Shown one piece after another: positions 32,161-42,984 of a stretch of DNA of 64,000 nucleotides (its first letter is position 1; the number at the start of each line of letters is the position of its first letter). The notes beneath the pieces were generated by a model. That model ran no database searches. It was not told the origin of the DNA and saw only the letters and a list, made by a program, of their open reading frames with translations. The translations under genes were made by a program, and so were the position numbers. The DNA lies in assembly GCA_046351595.1 (NCBI GenBank), contig JAXLYE010000010.1, positions 62,001 to 126,000 on the forward strand, written 5' to 3'. This DNA is from JAXLYE01 sp046351595. GTDB lineage: Bacteria; Myxococcota_A; Polyangia; Palsa-1104; JAEUJZ01.

Positions 32161-35148
32161 ATGTCGACCGACTGCACGCTCGCACCGCACGACCCCGCTA
32201 GCACAGCGTGCACGTCGGAGCACAGAGATCGCAAGCCCCAGGTTTCTGCAGATCCATTTGGAATCCGCTCTGTCCCTGCCAAGTATGCATCGCTGCAAGA
32301 GCCACAGGCCTGCAGCGCCCTATCTATGTTCGATATAAGCCTTGTTCCGAGCGCGGCCTCCGGCTCCTGCGCGCCGCTCTCGCCCGCGCAAGCCACCGCG
32401 CTGTTCGGACACCTGGCAGAGGTGCCGCAGGCCGCTCCTTGTACGAGAGCGGATCCGCTGGATCTGGCTGCGCGAGCGCGCGCACAGCGTACAGCAGCCG
32501 AGCTGCGCGAGGCCCTGAGCGAGCGCTCGCTAGACGCAGCCGTGCGGCTGCTCAACCAGCCTCCAGAGCACGTCCGAGCGCTCCTTGGGGCCTATGACGG
32601 AGGGCAGAGCCGCTCCGGTCGCGGGCTCCTCGCGGATGCCGAGAAGTCGCTCGGTCACGAGCGGACCGAGATCCTCGCGGCGCTGCTGGCTCGAGCGGAC
32701 GCTGCGACCGCACAGCGTCCCCTGAAGTACACGCGGCAGACGGGCGCAGGGCACCGCGGTGAGCAGGCCATACACGCCAGCCCGGCCGTCCTGGTCGCGG
32801 TCCCCGGGGCGCAGGTAAGGTACTCCGTCCGCCACAGTACGGCCCTGCACGCCGCAGGTTCCTACTATTCCTACCAGTGGCTGTGCCTGAACGATCCGGT
32901 GACCAGCCGCTCGCTCGGGGTACCGGCTCTTGTCCCAGGGCCGACGACCCCGAGCTGGGACGCGCGCTGGGCCTTCCCCGGGAACCACAAGGTGGTCTGC
33001 CGCATCATCTATCACTCCAGGGAGCCAGACGGCCACCTCACAGACCACCCTCCGGAGTACGTCGAGTACGAGCAGGCCGTCCAGACCGAGCAGGACGTCC
33101 TCGCGAGCGCGATGGCGCACGCCCCGGAGCGCCCGACGCCCGGTGAGCAGCTGCGGCGTCTGCAGGCCTACCGACAGGCCCTCACCAGCGCAGAGCAGCA
33201 GCAGCACTCCCAGAAGCTGGACGCCAAGAGTCGGGAGTCGCTGGATCTGCAGATCAACAGGCTGCAGGAGCTGCTCAAGCCCAGCGAGGGGCATCCTCGC
33301 TACCCCGTGAAGGCCGCCCACGTCGCGGCCGAGACGGCGCGGGTCAGCCCGCTCAGCGTGTTCGTCTCGAAGATTGCGTCAGCCCACGGAGAAGAGACCT
33401 GGTCCCTGGTCGACCTCTCCAACCCGACCGACCGCCGCCTGCACGGCGAGTACACGGGGCGCGGGAAGGATCCGCAGCACGCGATCCAGAGCGCCGTCGC
33501 GAAGTGGGACAGCGGCAACCGGTACCCCAAGGGGCGGCTGCGATTGCAGGTCCCCAAAGAGGCCGGGGCGGACCTGGACACGGAGTTCCAGACCGATGGC
33601 GCGAGCTTCTGGGACTCGGTGGCAGAGTTCTTCCAGCAGGTCGGGTTCTGGGCGGGGCTGGGCGTGCTCGGGGCCGCGGTCGCGACGACGCTGGCGCCGG
33701 ATCTGACCGTGTCCAAGGCCGCGGCTGTGCTGCTCTGGGCGTCGATCCTGGCCGGCACGACGGGGACCTCGATCGGCCTCATCCAGCGACACACGCAGGG
33801 CATGAGCACGGTGGGGGAGGACGCCCTGGACGTGCTGACGCTCGCCAGCAACCTGCTGGGCGCGCGCTGGACCCTGGGCGCGACGGTCAAGGGGCTGAGC
33901 CTGGCCGGGAGCCGCATGGGGACCGCCGTGGTGATCGGGCGGATCGGGGCAGACTCTGCGCAGGGAGTCCTGCTGGCGGCCGAGGCCGTGAAGGAGTACC
34001 AGCACATCCTGGCCGATCCCGACCCCAAGCAGCGCACGGAGCGGCTCGTTCAGTTCCTGGGGCGCATGGCCGTGAGCGGCGGGCTGCTCGCCCTGTCCAT
34101 GCACGGCAACCGGACCGACCTGCAGAAGTTCCAGGCGCAGCGCAAGAACCTGGCGCGGCTCGGTCAGGCCGGGGAGGTCATCCACCTGGAGGGCGCGCAC
34201 GCGCAGCACGCTGCGGAGGATCCCGCCCCGGCGGCCGCTCGGGCCGATCCCAAGCCGGAGCGGCCGGCTCCTTCGGAAGCGCCCGCAGCCGCCTCTGCTG
34301 CCGCAGAGCAGGCGACGGAGGCCAAGGCGCCGGCCGGCACCGAGGCGCTGGCCGACACGCTGCCAGGCGTCCAGCCCCATGGCGCAGACCCCCTCCACGC
34401 GGTCGAGGGCGCCCGCAAGACGACCTCACAGGGCAAGCCCCGCGTCGTCGATCCGGTGCCCGGTCTGTTCGACTCCGTGGACACGACGATGAACGAGGCA
34501 CCGCCGGGGTGGACGTTCCGCGACGAAGTGACCGCCGTATCAGGCGGAGTGCGTATCCACACCGAGGTGGTTGCTCCTAATGACAAGCAGGGAACCATCA
34601 TTCGGTTCTACAATCCGCGCACCCGCGAGCTGACCATGTACGCTGCCTTCCTCGACGAGTTGCCAGACAAGATCGACGCGGGCGTGCCCCTCGTTCCCGG
34701 CTCCGGGACCCCGACGGTTACCTATCTGACGCTGCGCCAGATGAAGATGGCGGGCGGGCAGTTTGGGCAGCTCCAGTCCGTGAAGATGAGCACCATCCAG
34801 AACATCAAGTCGCTGCTGCTGTTCCATCACCTGAGATCGCAGGGTGTCTCGCCGAATGACGCGGTGAAGCAGACGCACTCGGTACAGTACGCAATGACCA
34901 GCATCCAGCAGGCAGGGCATACCATCCTGGATGTCGAGGTCGACCTGACGGCCAGGGCTCGACGTGAGCAGATCGGGTGGCTCATGGATGCCCAGGAAAG
35001 GGCATGCAGCACCGACCAGCTAAGGCTCGATAAGATCAGGAAGCACAGCGAACTCCTCAAGAAGTACGGAATGAAGCGCAGCGATGAGGTCGTGATTGAC
35101 TATGACATTTACTTCGAGCTGGCTCCTCACCCCAAGAATCCCCAGTAG
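32161..35148 (+). CDS. Large polymorphic toxin with annexin-like region
   Basis: Encodes 995 residues from ATG 32161, chosen for the GGAGG six bases upstream. Residues ~95-185 are helical repeats (LREALSERSLDAAVRLLNQ, HVRALLGAYDGG, LADAEKSLGHERTEILAALL) like the annexin-like repeats of other large bacterial toxins. A beta-rich, Ig-like segment follows (VAVPGAQVRYSVRHS, then YQWLCL and HKVVCRIIY). Residues ~490-545 form a hydrophobic pair of helices. After an Ala/Pro/Glu-rich linker, the C-terminal ~235 residues (VDTTMNEAPPGWTFRDEVTA, RFYNPRTRELTMYAAFLDEL, GTPTVTYLTLRQMKM, DAVKQTHSVQYAMTSI) form the probable effector domain, seen in other myxobacterial toxins. No secretion signal. The immunity gene follows after 14 bases. 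Confidence 0.75.
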   Translation: MSTDCTLAPHDPASTACTSEHRDRKPQVSADPFGIRSVPAKYASLQEPQACSALSMFDISLVPSAASGSCAPLSPAQATALFGHLAEVPQAAPCTRADPLDLAARARAQRTAAELREALSERSLDAAVRLLNQPPEHVRALLGAYDGGQSRSGRGLLADAEKSLGHERTEILAALLARADAATAQRPLKYTRQTGAGHRGEQAIHASPAVLVAVPGAQVRYSVRHSTALHAAGSYYSYQWLCLNDPVTSRSLGVPALVPGPTTPSWDARWAFPGNHKVVCRIIYHSREPDGHLTDHPPEYVEYEQAVQTEQDVLASAMAHAPERPTPGEQLRRLQAYRQALTSAEQQQHSQKLDAKSRESLDLQINRLQELLKPSEGHPRYPVKAAHVAAETARVSPLSVFVSKIASAHGEETWSLVDLSNPTDRRLHGEYTGRGKDPQHAIQSAVAKWDSGNRYPKGRLRLQVPKEAGADLDTEFQTDGASFWDSVAEFFQQVGFWAGLGVLGAAVATTLAPDLTVSKAAAVLLWASILAGTTGTSIGLIQRHTQGMSTVGEDALDVLTLASNLLGARWTLGATVKGLSLAGSRMGTAVVIGRIGADSAQGVLLAAEAVKEYQHILADPDPKQRTERLVQFLGRMAVSGGLLALSMHGNRTDLQKFQAQRKNLARLGQAGEVIHLEGAHAQHAAEDPAPAAARADPKPERPAPSEAPAAASAAAEQATEAKAPAGTEALADTLPGVQPHGADPLHAVEGARKTTSQGKPRVVDPVPGLFDSVDTTMNEAPPGWTFRDEVTAVSGGVRIHTEVVAPNDKQGTIIRFYNPRTRELTMYAAFLDELPDKIDAGVPLVPGSGTPTVTYLTLRQMKMAGGQFGQLQSVKMSTIQNIKSLLLFHHLRSQGVSPNDAVKQTHSVQYAMTSIQQAGHTILDVEVDLTARARREQIGWLMDAQERACSTDQLRLDKIRKHSELLKKYGMKRSDEVVIDYDIYFELAPHPKNPQ

Positions 35149-35162
35149 GAAAGGAATCGCCG

Positions 35163-35675
35163 ATGCTTGAGCCCATGTCCATCCTGGTGCCTCCACAGAA
35201 TATTGTCCTGGCTGGCGGGGCTGTCGTGTTAAGCGATTTGCGTAAGAGCAATCGTGTCGATGAGCTGAGCCAGGAGATCTCCAAGCTTACGGGCAGGCCG
35301 GTGCCCGTGCTAGTCGAGACCCTGGCAAGAGCACCGGAATCCGGCTTCTTGCTGGTCCTCGAAGCCTGGGAGATTCCTTCTTATCCGGAACTCGGCCCGA
35401 GGACGATCTTGATGAACGCCGATCGGCAGGCCCTCGGCAGCCCCTTCTTTGAAGAGCGGATCCAGGATCGATATGCCCTGGCGGGTGCGTTTGAACACAA
35501 GGCCTTGTTCCATGGCCTCATCCCCGTCGCCGAGCGGGCCGGGCTAGAGATTGTGTCTGGGAACCGTGCCAGCGCCTATCGTTCGTTGAGGTGCCCGCAG
35601 CCCTGCAGCAGGGCGGAGATGATCGTCCGGTACCTCACCGCGTACGAAGAGATGGGCCTGCACCTGCGCAGATGA
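35163..35675 (+). CDS. Probable immunity protein for the annexin-like toxin
   Basis: Encodes 170 residues from ATG 35163, with AAAGGAA seven bases before the start and 14 bases after the toxin stop. Soluble, no signal peptide. Segments such as LVPPQNIVLAGGAVVLSDLRK and LLVLEAWEIPSYPELGPRT are not a family recognised here. Size, spacing and position directly after a polymorphic toxin gene support an immunity role; binding to the C-terminal toxin domain is inferred. Confidence 0.68.
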   Translation: MLEPMSILVPPQNIVLAGGAVVLSDLRKSNRVDELSQEISKLTGRPVPVLVETLARAPESGFLLVLEAWEIPSYPELGPRTILMNADRQALGSPFFEERIQDRYALAGAFEHKALFHGLIPVAERAGLEIVSGNRASAYRSLRCPQPCSRAEMIVRYLTAYEEMGLHLRR

Positions 35676-35761
35676 ATTTCTGATTCCGCTGCTGTCACTG
35701 CTGGCTGGACTCCTGAATCGAAAAGGAGGCCCAGCAGGGCCTCTTTTCGGCGCCCTCGCCG

Positions 35762-37042
35762 TCAACCTCCGCTGCACCTGCCGCACGGACAGGCTCCACA
35801 GTGCGTGCACACGAACGCGCTGGGCTGGCGACAAGGCTCTGCGAAGAGATCGCGCCCGTAGGCGGACTCCTTTTCGCTCCAGTCCCACCACGGCTGCAGC
35901 TCGTTTCCCGCGCCGCTGCCCGGGCTCAAGACCGGAAACGCGAGCTGGCAGTGCTTGCAGACCCGCAGGCCCCAAGACGCTTCACAGTCAGGGCACTTGC
36001 AGAAGTAGGACCAGCTCTGCCACTGACTGTCCAAGCCGGGGCGTGGTTCAAAGCAGCTACTCGTGCCATTACACACTGGGCAGACACACAGTCCGTTCAG
36101 CGTGCAGGCGCGCTGGGCCAGCGCCGCCAGGCCGTCCAGCGCCCGGAGGCGGCTCTCATCGAACGCGCGACGGCCGCGCTGGGCCGCGGCGTTCTCCTCG
36201 CGGAGCTCGATGCGGCGGCGGGCGCAGTCCTCTGCGAAGGCGGACTGCTCCGCTTCGCTCGGGGGCGCAATCGCGGCGACGTGCTGTCCGCTGCGGTGCA
36301 GCCACTTCGGCAGCGCGAGCCCCGCATCCTGCGCGACCTCCACACGCGGGGGGTAGGCGGCCGCGCGAGCCCTGGCCTCAAACCAGCGCAGCACACGCGC
36401 CAGCCGCTCGGTGTTGTCGAGGACCCACGGTGAGATGGCGAGCAGGCGCAGGCTCGGCGCTGCACCGGACGGAGCCTGCCGACCGCTCAGCGCGCGGGCC
36501 AGGGACGCAGGCATGCGCGCAAGCTCCGCGGCCGAGCCCACGACCAGCAAGAGGGACTCGGGCCCCGATGCCGCGCAGAGCGCCCGCAGCGGCTCGGTCG
36601 CCTCCTTCGCCTCGACGGGCATCGAGAGCAGCAGCGAGGCAACGGTCAGAGACAGCGGTCGCTCCTGCGCGCCGTCCGGACCTCTTAGCTCGATCCGCAC
36701 GACTCCTTGTTCTTGCAGGCAGAGTCGGGCATGGCTGGCGGGCGCCCTCAGCGTCAGCTGCGCCCCAGGCTGCAGCCGCCGCTCTGGCTCCTCTGCCTCG
36801 TAGCCAAGGTCGTGCAGAGCGCGCACGATCAGCAGCAGCGCGAAGCGATCCAGATCCTGGCACGCCCGCTGCCGGCGCGCGCACAGCTCAGCGCGGGACG
36901 GCTGCGCCTGATGGCCGTACTGGACCCACGCTCGCCACAGGCGACCGACCTTCCGGTAGTGCGGATCGTTCAGCAGGATGTTGGTCGGGCGCAGCGCGAT
37001 CGGCACCACCTGGTTGCGCGGAATCTGTTCGTAAAGGGGACA
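35762..37042 (-). pseudogene. Zinc-ribbon protein gene, probably 5'-truncated
   Basis: An open frame of 426 codons beginning just after a TAG (37043-37045) with no ATG. It enters immediately with protein-like sequence (YEQIPRNQVVPIALRPTNIL, LNDPHYRKVGRLWRAWV), so the true N-terminus is missing; GTG 37009 could start a shorter product. The C-terminal ~100 residues hold many Cys pairs (CVCPVC, CKCPDC, CKHC, CTHC, CPCGRC), likely several zinc knuckles. The ALRPTN-LLNDP-Y segment faintly recalls DUF2357-type proteins of McrC-like restriction systems; this is weak. It lies between the toxin-immunity pair and recombinase copy 2. Confidence 0.5.
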
Positions 37043-37144
37043 CTAAACAAGGCAAACCCATCACGAGTCTCCGTTGCGCAGAAGAGCAGACCCGTGGTAC
37101 GCTGCGCGGCGTTGTCCACGGGGGTACCAGCCTCGGGGAACAAC

Positions 37145-37177
37145 GGTCCTCGCCGTGTTAGCCGCACAGCGAGGACC
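37145..37177. terminator. Inverted repeat near the recombinase 3' end
   Basis: GGTCCTCGC and GCGAGGACC are exact 9-base reverse complements around a 15-base loop that itself contains GTG/CAC arms. There is no T run, so a factor-independent terminator is uncertain. It could equally mark the left end of the recombinase element, whose gene stops at 37216. Confidence 0.4.
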
Positions 37178-37215
37178 ACTCTGTTCAATTGAGCGGTCTC
37201 TGTAGGGGGCCTCCT

Positions 37216-38472
37216 TTATTGGTGAGCCTGCGTCTCTTCGGGACGATCCGCGCGGCGCTTCGCCTGGCTCGCGCGGGCCGCGTAGTACTTCTCAAAGCGT
37301 CCTTCCAGCAGCTGCTGCACCTGGGCCGGCCACCAGCGCGCATGTCCTTTGGGCGTGACATAGCCCGCTTCGGTCAGCAGCGCCGCCAGCTTCGGGAATC
37401 CAGGACGCTGAAACGGAACGTCCGGAGACTCCTTCGCGTGCGTACGCTCCATCCGGTGCAGCACGCTCTCCAGGTACTGCCGCGGACCGAGCAGCTTCGT
37501 CTCGGCTGCGCTCCGTATCAGGTGCACGATGGTCCGCTCGGTGAAGTGGCGTCCTTTGAGCGGCACCCACTTCTGCTCGTTCAGGATCGCTGCGATCTGC
37601 CTGTAGGTATGTCCGTGATTCCGGAGCTCGAGGATGCGTTCCTTGAGCTGCTCATCGGTGTGCGGGCGCTGGTTGTGCGGACGCGGTCTGATCCAGCTCA
37701 GACGCAGCTTCAGGTTGTAGATGAGGCTCTGAGTCCACTGCTTCCCTTGTGGCGGACGCACACCGTCGGCGTTCAGCCGCGTCGCCATTTCTGAGATAGG
37801 AACACCAGCTGCGGCCCACTCCTTCAGCCGCGTGAGCACCGCCTGTTCATCGGGATCGTCGATCAGGACCTTGTACCGCGGATTCTCCGGTACAGGCACG
37901 GCCTGCTTGCCGTAAGGGACCTTGCCGAAGTGATAACCACGAGACCGGATGTGCCGGATCGTCTCGCGCGTCCTCTCTCCGGTCGCCTCTCGCTCCATCT
38001 GCGCGAAGACGAGGAGGATGCTGACCAGAGCGCGCCCCAGCGATGAGTCGAGACGGATCGACTCACGAATCGCGACGAGTTCCTTTTCGCCGGACTTGAA
38101 CTACTGCTCGTACACCTCGCAGAAGTGCTTGATCGAGCGGCTCAAGCGATCGAACTTGAGCACTACCAGCACATCCGCGCTGCGCTGCAGACAGGAGAAT
38201 GCATCCTGAAGTCCGGGTCGCTGATCCTTGGCTCCGGAGATCACGTCCCTGCAGAGCCGGACAAGCGTGAGACCGTGAGCCGCGCAGTAACTCTCAATCG
38301 CCGCCTGCTGGGCTTCGAGCGAGAGGCCATCCACCGCCTGCATATCGGTCGAGACACGGATGTACCCGACCGCTCGGCGCGCGACCTTATTGCCGCGTAA
38401 CGTCGCGTCTTCGCCTTCCCTCGCGCCGGGTAATGTCCGCTGTGTGATGTGGGGCTCTGTATACGTCGCCAT
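37216..38472 (-). pseudogene. Large serine recombinase, copy 2, with nonsense codon
   Basis: A close relative of the gene at 22690-23880, with the same order: GYIRVSTDMQAVDGLSLEAQ, VLKFDRLSRSIKHF, EREATGERTRETIRHI, MATRLNADGVRPPQGKQW and the C-terminal region. The frame is interrupted once by TAG at 38101-38103, where the intact copy has the Tyr of YERYFKNG (here YEQ-stop-FKSG). Otherwise it is open from ATG 38472 to the stop at 37216 and little decayed, so inactivation is recent. GGAGG lies eight bases before the ATG. It abuts a truncated FG-GAP gene through the same element end as copy 1. Confidence 0.9.
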
Positions 38473-38480
38473 GGCCTCGT

Positions 38481-38535
38481 CCTCCGGTGCGCTGTTGTGG
38501 GCGCGTGGAGGACAGGCTTAATTGGCTTAGGCGTC
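38481..38535 (-). other. Recombinase-element end: SD hairpin plus attachment core, site 2
   Basis: CCTCC (38481-38485) and GGAGG (38507-38511) pair, extended by GCGC/GCGC inside. The core TTAATTGGCTTAGGCGTC (38518-38535) follows, then the FG-GAP coding sequence ending GGTGAC. The inner hairpin bases differ from site 1 while pairing of the CCTCC/GGAGG arms is kept. On the coding strand the gene-proximal GGAGG is the recombinase Shine-Dalgarno sequence. Confidence 0.6.
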
Positions 38536-39456
38536 ACCCAGCGCCAGCCCGCGCGTCTCCAGCGCATCGCGGCCCGTGCTCAGCAGCGTGCTGCGCGGGA
38601 AGCGGCCGCGCCCGTCGCCGAAGAGCAGCCAGACGCGATCGGCCCCGCCCACCGTGACCGCCGCGAGATCCGTGGCGCCGTCGCCGTTGAGATCCGCGGC
38701 CGCCAGCGCCACCGGGCGGATGATGCGCGCGTCCGTGAGCACCTGCGGCAGCAGGAACCCGCCGCGCCCGTCGCTGAGCAGGACGCTGAGCGTGCTGCTG
38801 GCCAGCTGCAGCAGCGCCAGATCCGCGGCCCCATCCTGGTTGAAGTCTGCCGCCACGAGCGCGCACGGGGCGCCGCCCACCGGCACCGGCCGCGCCGCTT
38901 CAAGACCGCCGCTGCCGTCGCCGAACAGCACCGTGATGTCGTTCGACTCCGAGCCCGCGACCGCGAGATCCGGCTGCCCGTCGCCGTTCCAGTCGGCGAT
39001 GGCCAGGGCCCGCGGCCGGTAGCCGGCGGCGTAGCTGCGCTGCGGCAGCTCCAGCGCCGCGGCGCTGAACGAGAACAGCGACGCCACCGGCGACTGCTGC
39101 CCGTCGGGGTTTCTGACCTGGAGCGGCACCGGGCCGAACGCGCCCGGGCGCGGCGGCAGCGGCAGGCGCAGCCGCGTGCTCGACAGGTACGTCGGCGCCG
39201 CGAGCTCGACGTCGCCGAAGGTCACCCGCGCGCCCGGTGCGAAGCCCTGGCCCACGAGCTCCAGCGGGATCCCGCCCTGGCTCGGCCAGGCGGCCGGCTC
39301 GACCGCGGTGAGCAGCGGGCGCGTGGCGGCGGGTCCGTCGGGCAGCGGCGGCGTCGGCGGCCGGGGCTCGGACCGGGGACCGGGAGGCGCCGCCTGGCCG
39401 CCGCAGGCCAGCACCCCGAGCAGCAGCAGCGTCAGCCTGGAGGGAGTCTTGAGCAT
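38527..39456 (-). CDS. FG-GAP lipoprotein gene truncated at its 3' end
   Basis: Encodes 309 residues from ATG 39456. A lipoprotein signal (LTLLLLGVLACGG, lipobox VLAC) and a Pro-rich linker are followed by an IPT/TIG domain (LLTAVEPAAWPSQGGIPLEL) and four FG-GAP repeats (IADWNGDGQPDLAVAG, AADFNQDGAADLALLQ, AADLNGDGATDLAAVT). The last repeat stops after GLALGDA and an immediate stop codon provided by the recombinase element; homologues would continue LNxDG. The product may still be made as a shortened surface protein. The gene at 39523-41250 lies upstream on the same strand. Confidence 0.85.
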   Translation of the reverse strand: MLKTPSRLTLLLLGVLACGGQAAPPGPRSEPRPPTPPLPDGPAATRPLLTAVEPAAWPSQGGIPLELVGQGFAPGARVTFGDVELAAPTYLSSTRLRLPLPPRPGAFGPVPLQVRNPDGQQSPVASLFSFSAAALELPQRSYAAGYRPRALAIADWNGDGQPDLAVAGSESNDITVLFGDGSGGLEAARPVPVGGAPCALVAADFNQDGAADLALLQLASSTLSVLLSDGRGGFLLPQVLTDARIIRPVALAAADLNGDGATDLAAVTVGGADRVWLLFGDGRGRFPRSTLLSTGRDALETRGLALGDA

Positions 39457-39522
39457 GGTGCGTTCCTTTCTCTGCGTCGCGGACTGTCGCGCCTGGGGCG
39501 GCCTGTCGCGGAGCCGGGCCTG

Positions 39523-41250
39523 CTAGCGCGACAGGTTTCGCACGATCTGCACGCCCGCCCGGCCGGACACAATCACATCGAGCCGCCCGTCCCCGTCGAC
39601 GTCGGCGATGCTGGCCGGTCCGGGATCACCCTGGATCGCCAGCGTGAGCACCGAGCGGAACCCGCCGCCGCCGTCGCCCAACAGCACGTGCAGCCCGCCC
39701 GAGCGGAGCGTGCTCGCGACCACGTCCTGGGCGCCGTCTCCGTCGAGATCGGCGACCGCGAGCGCCTGCACCCAGGTGTCCGACGGCGGGATCCCGTAAC
39801 GCCGCGGCGCGCCGAAGCCGCCGTCGCCGTCGCCGGGCAGCACCAGCACCGCGTTGCTCTCACCGGCCACCAGGTCGAGGCGGCCGTCGCGATCCATATC
39901 GGCCACCGCGACCGCGTAGTGCTGCGGCCCGAGCGGCAGCTCGCGGCCCTCGGAGAACCGGCCCTGCCCGTCGCCGAACAGCAGGAAGAGGCTGCTGCGC
40001 TCGGCGCTGGACACCGCGAGATCCACGGTGCCGTCGCCGTTGAGATCCCCGGCCGCGAGGGCGCTCGGCTGGCGGCCCACCGTCAGCTCGTAGCCAGCGT
40101 CGAGGTGCACGGACTTGTTCACGTTCAAGAGCACGGTCACGCTGGCGCTGCCCTGGTTGGCGACGGCCACATCCGGCCTGGCGTCCCGGTTGAAGTCGGC
40201 CAGCAGGAGTGCGTTCGGGCTGAGGCCCACGGCGCGGCCGAACCCGCTGGTGAAGCCGCCGGTGCCGGTGCCGGGGTAGACCCACACGTTGTTGCTGTCA
40301 CCCTGGGATACGACCAGGTCGACCTTGCCGTTGCCGTCCACGTCCGCCGTCGCCACGCCCTGCGGCGTGACCCCGGTGCTGACGATCGCGCTGCGCGAGA
40401 ACAGCCCCGCGCCCAGGTTCTGATAGACCCGGCAGTAGTTCGTCGACGAGTCCGCGACCGCCACGTCGAGCAGCCCGTTGCCGTCGAAGTCCGCGGCGGC
40501 GACCGCAGCCGGCCCGCCCATGAACGAGATCAGCCCGTGCGTATTGGTGCCGTCCCCGCGCAGCACCACGACCCCGGCGCGCATCGCCACGGCTACGTCG
40601 CTCTGTCCATCGCGGTCGAAGTCCGCGAGCGCCACGTCCACTGGCAGCGCGCCGACGCCGAATGCGGCGCGCGAGGTCAACCCGCCGCGTCCGTCGCCCA
40701 GCAGCAGCCGCAGCGTGCCCTCGCTGCGCAGCACCGCCAGGACATCCAGGTGGCCGTCGCCGTTCTGATCCACCAGGGCCAGGCTGGACGGTCCGGTGCC
40801 GAGGTCGATCGCCGTGCTGCTCAAGAAGGCGCCGCGGCCGTCGCCGAGCTGGATCCGCAGGAAGCCCCAGTCGGCGCCCCAGGTGATGACGTCGGGCCGG
40901 CCGTCCTCGTTGAAGTCTCCGGTCGTGAGCTCGCGCGCGGCGGATGCGCTCGGGGCCGACAGGCGGGGGGGCGCGAGGCCGCCGCGGCCGTCGCCGAGCA
41001 GCGTGTCGATGCCCTCGCTGCGCGTCACCGCCAGGTCGAGCGCTCCGTCCCCGTCGAAGTCCGCCGCGGTGACCCCCTGCGGCGCCGAGGCCAGGCGCGC
41101 CGTCGCCGACACCACGAAGCCGGCGCGCCCGTCGCCCAGCAGCACGGTCACGCTCTGCGGTCCGGAGCTGAGCGCGATCAGATCCGCCCGACCGTCGCGG
41201 TTGAGATCCGCGGACACGAACGATCCGCCCTGCGCCGCCGGTCGCTTCAT
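39523..41250 (-). CDS. FG-GAP/VCBS-repeat protein lacking a signal peptide
   Basis: Encodes 575 residues, almost entirely about ten FG-GAP repeats with calcium-loop motifs (SADLNRDGRADL, AADFDGDGALDL, TGDFNEDGRPDV, VDQNGDGHLDV, LADFDRDGQSDV, and others), ending VIVSGRAGVQIVRNLSR. The frame begins at ATG 41250 only ten residues before the first repeat. There is no signal peptide, lipobox or IPT domain, unlike all other FG-GAP genes here, so it is probably the 3' part of a once longer gene, or a rearranged one. The next FG-GAP gene starts 66 bases downstream. Confidence 0.82.
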   Translation of the reverse strand: MKRPAAQGGSFVSADLNRDGRADLIALSSGPQSVTVLLGDGRAGFVVSATARLASAPQGVTAADFDGDGALDLAVTRSEGIDTLLGDGRGGLAPPRLSAPSASAARELTTGDFNEDGRPDVITWGADWGFLRIQLGDGRGAFLSSTAIDLGTGPSSLALVDQNGDGHLDVLAVLRSEGTLRLLLGDGRGGLTSRAAFGVGALPVDVALADFDRDGQSDVAVAMRAGVVVLRGDGTNTHGLISFMGGPAAVAAADFDGNGLLDVAVADSSTNYCRVYQNLGAGLFSRSAIVSTGVTPQGVATADVDGNGKVDLVVSQGDSNNVWVYPGTGTGGFTSGFGRAVGLSPNALLLADFNRDARPDVAVANQGSASVTVLLNVNKSVHLDAGYELTVGRQPSALAAGDLNGDGTVDLAVSSAERSSLFLLFGDGQGRFSEGRELPLGPQHYAVAVADMDRDGRLDLVAGESNAVLVLPGDGDGGFGAPRRYGIPPSDTWVQALAVADLDGDGAQDVVASTLRSGGLHVLLGDGGGGFRSVLTLAIQGDPGPASIADVDGDGRLDVIVSGRAGVQIVRNLSR

Positions 41251-41523
41251 TCGCTCTGTTGGGGCGGGCCGTATCCGCTGGATGCAGGGTCGGTGCCTGC
41301 ACGAACTTTCGCGGACTCTGTCATCTGGGCCGACATCGGCTGTGTCCTGGGAACTGTAGGTGCGTTCCGCGGAAATATCTGGTGAGCGGATCGCGGCTCT
41401 GCGGAACCCTTGAACCGTTCTCCCTCGTTGACCATCGCCAGGATGTAGGAGTTCCGCGCCTATCGGAAGTCCTAGAGGGGTCGGTCACAAGGGGCTGGTC
41501 GATTCAAGTATCATCGAACGACC

Positions 41524-42984
<1,461 letters not shown>

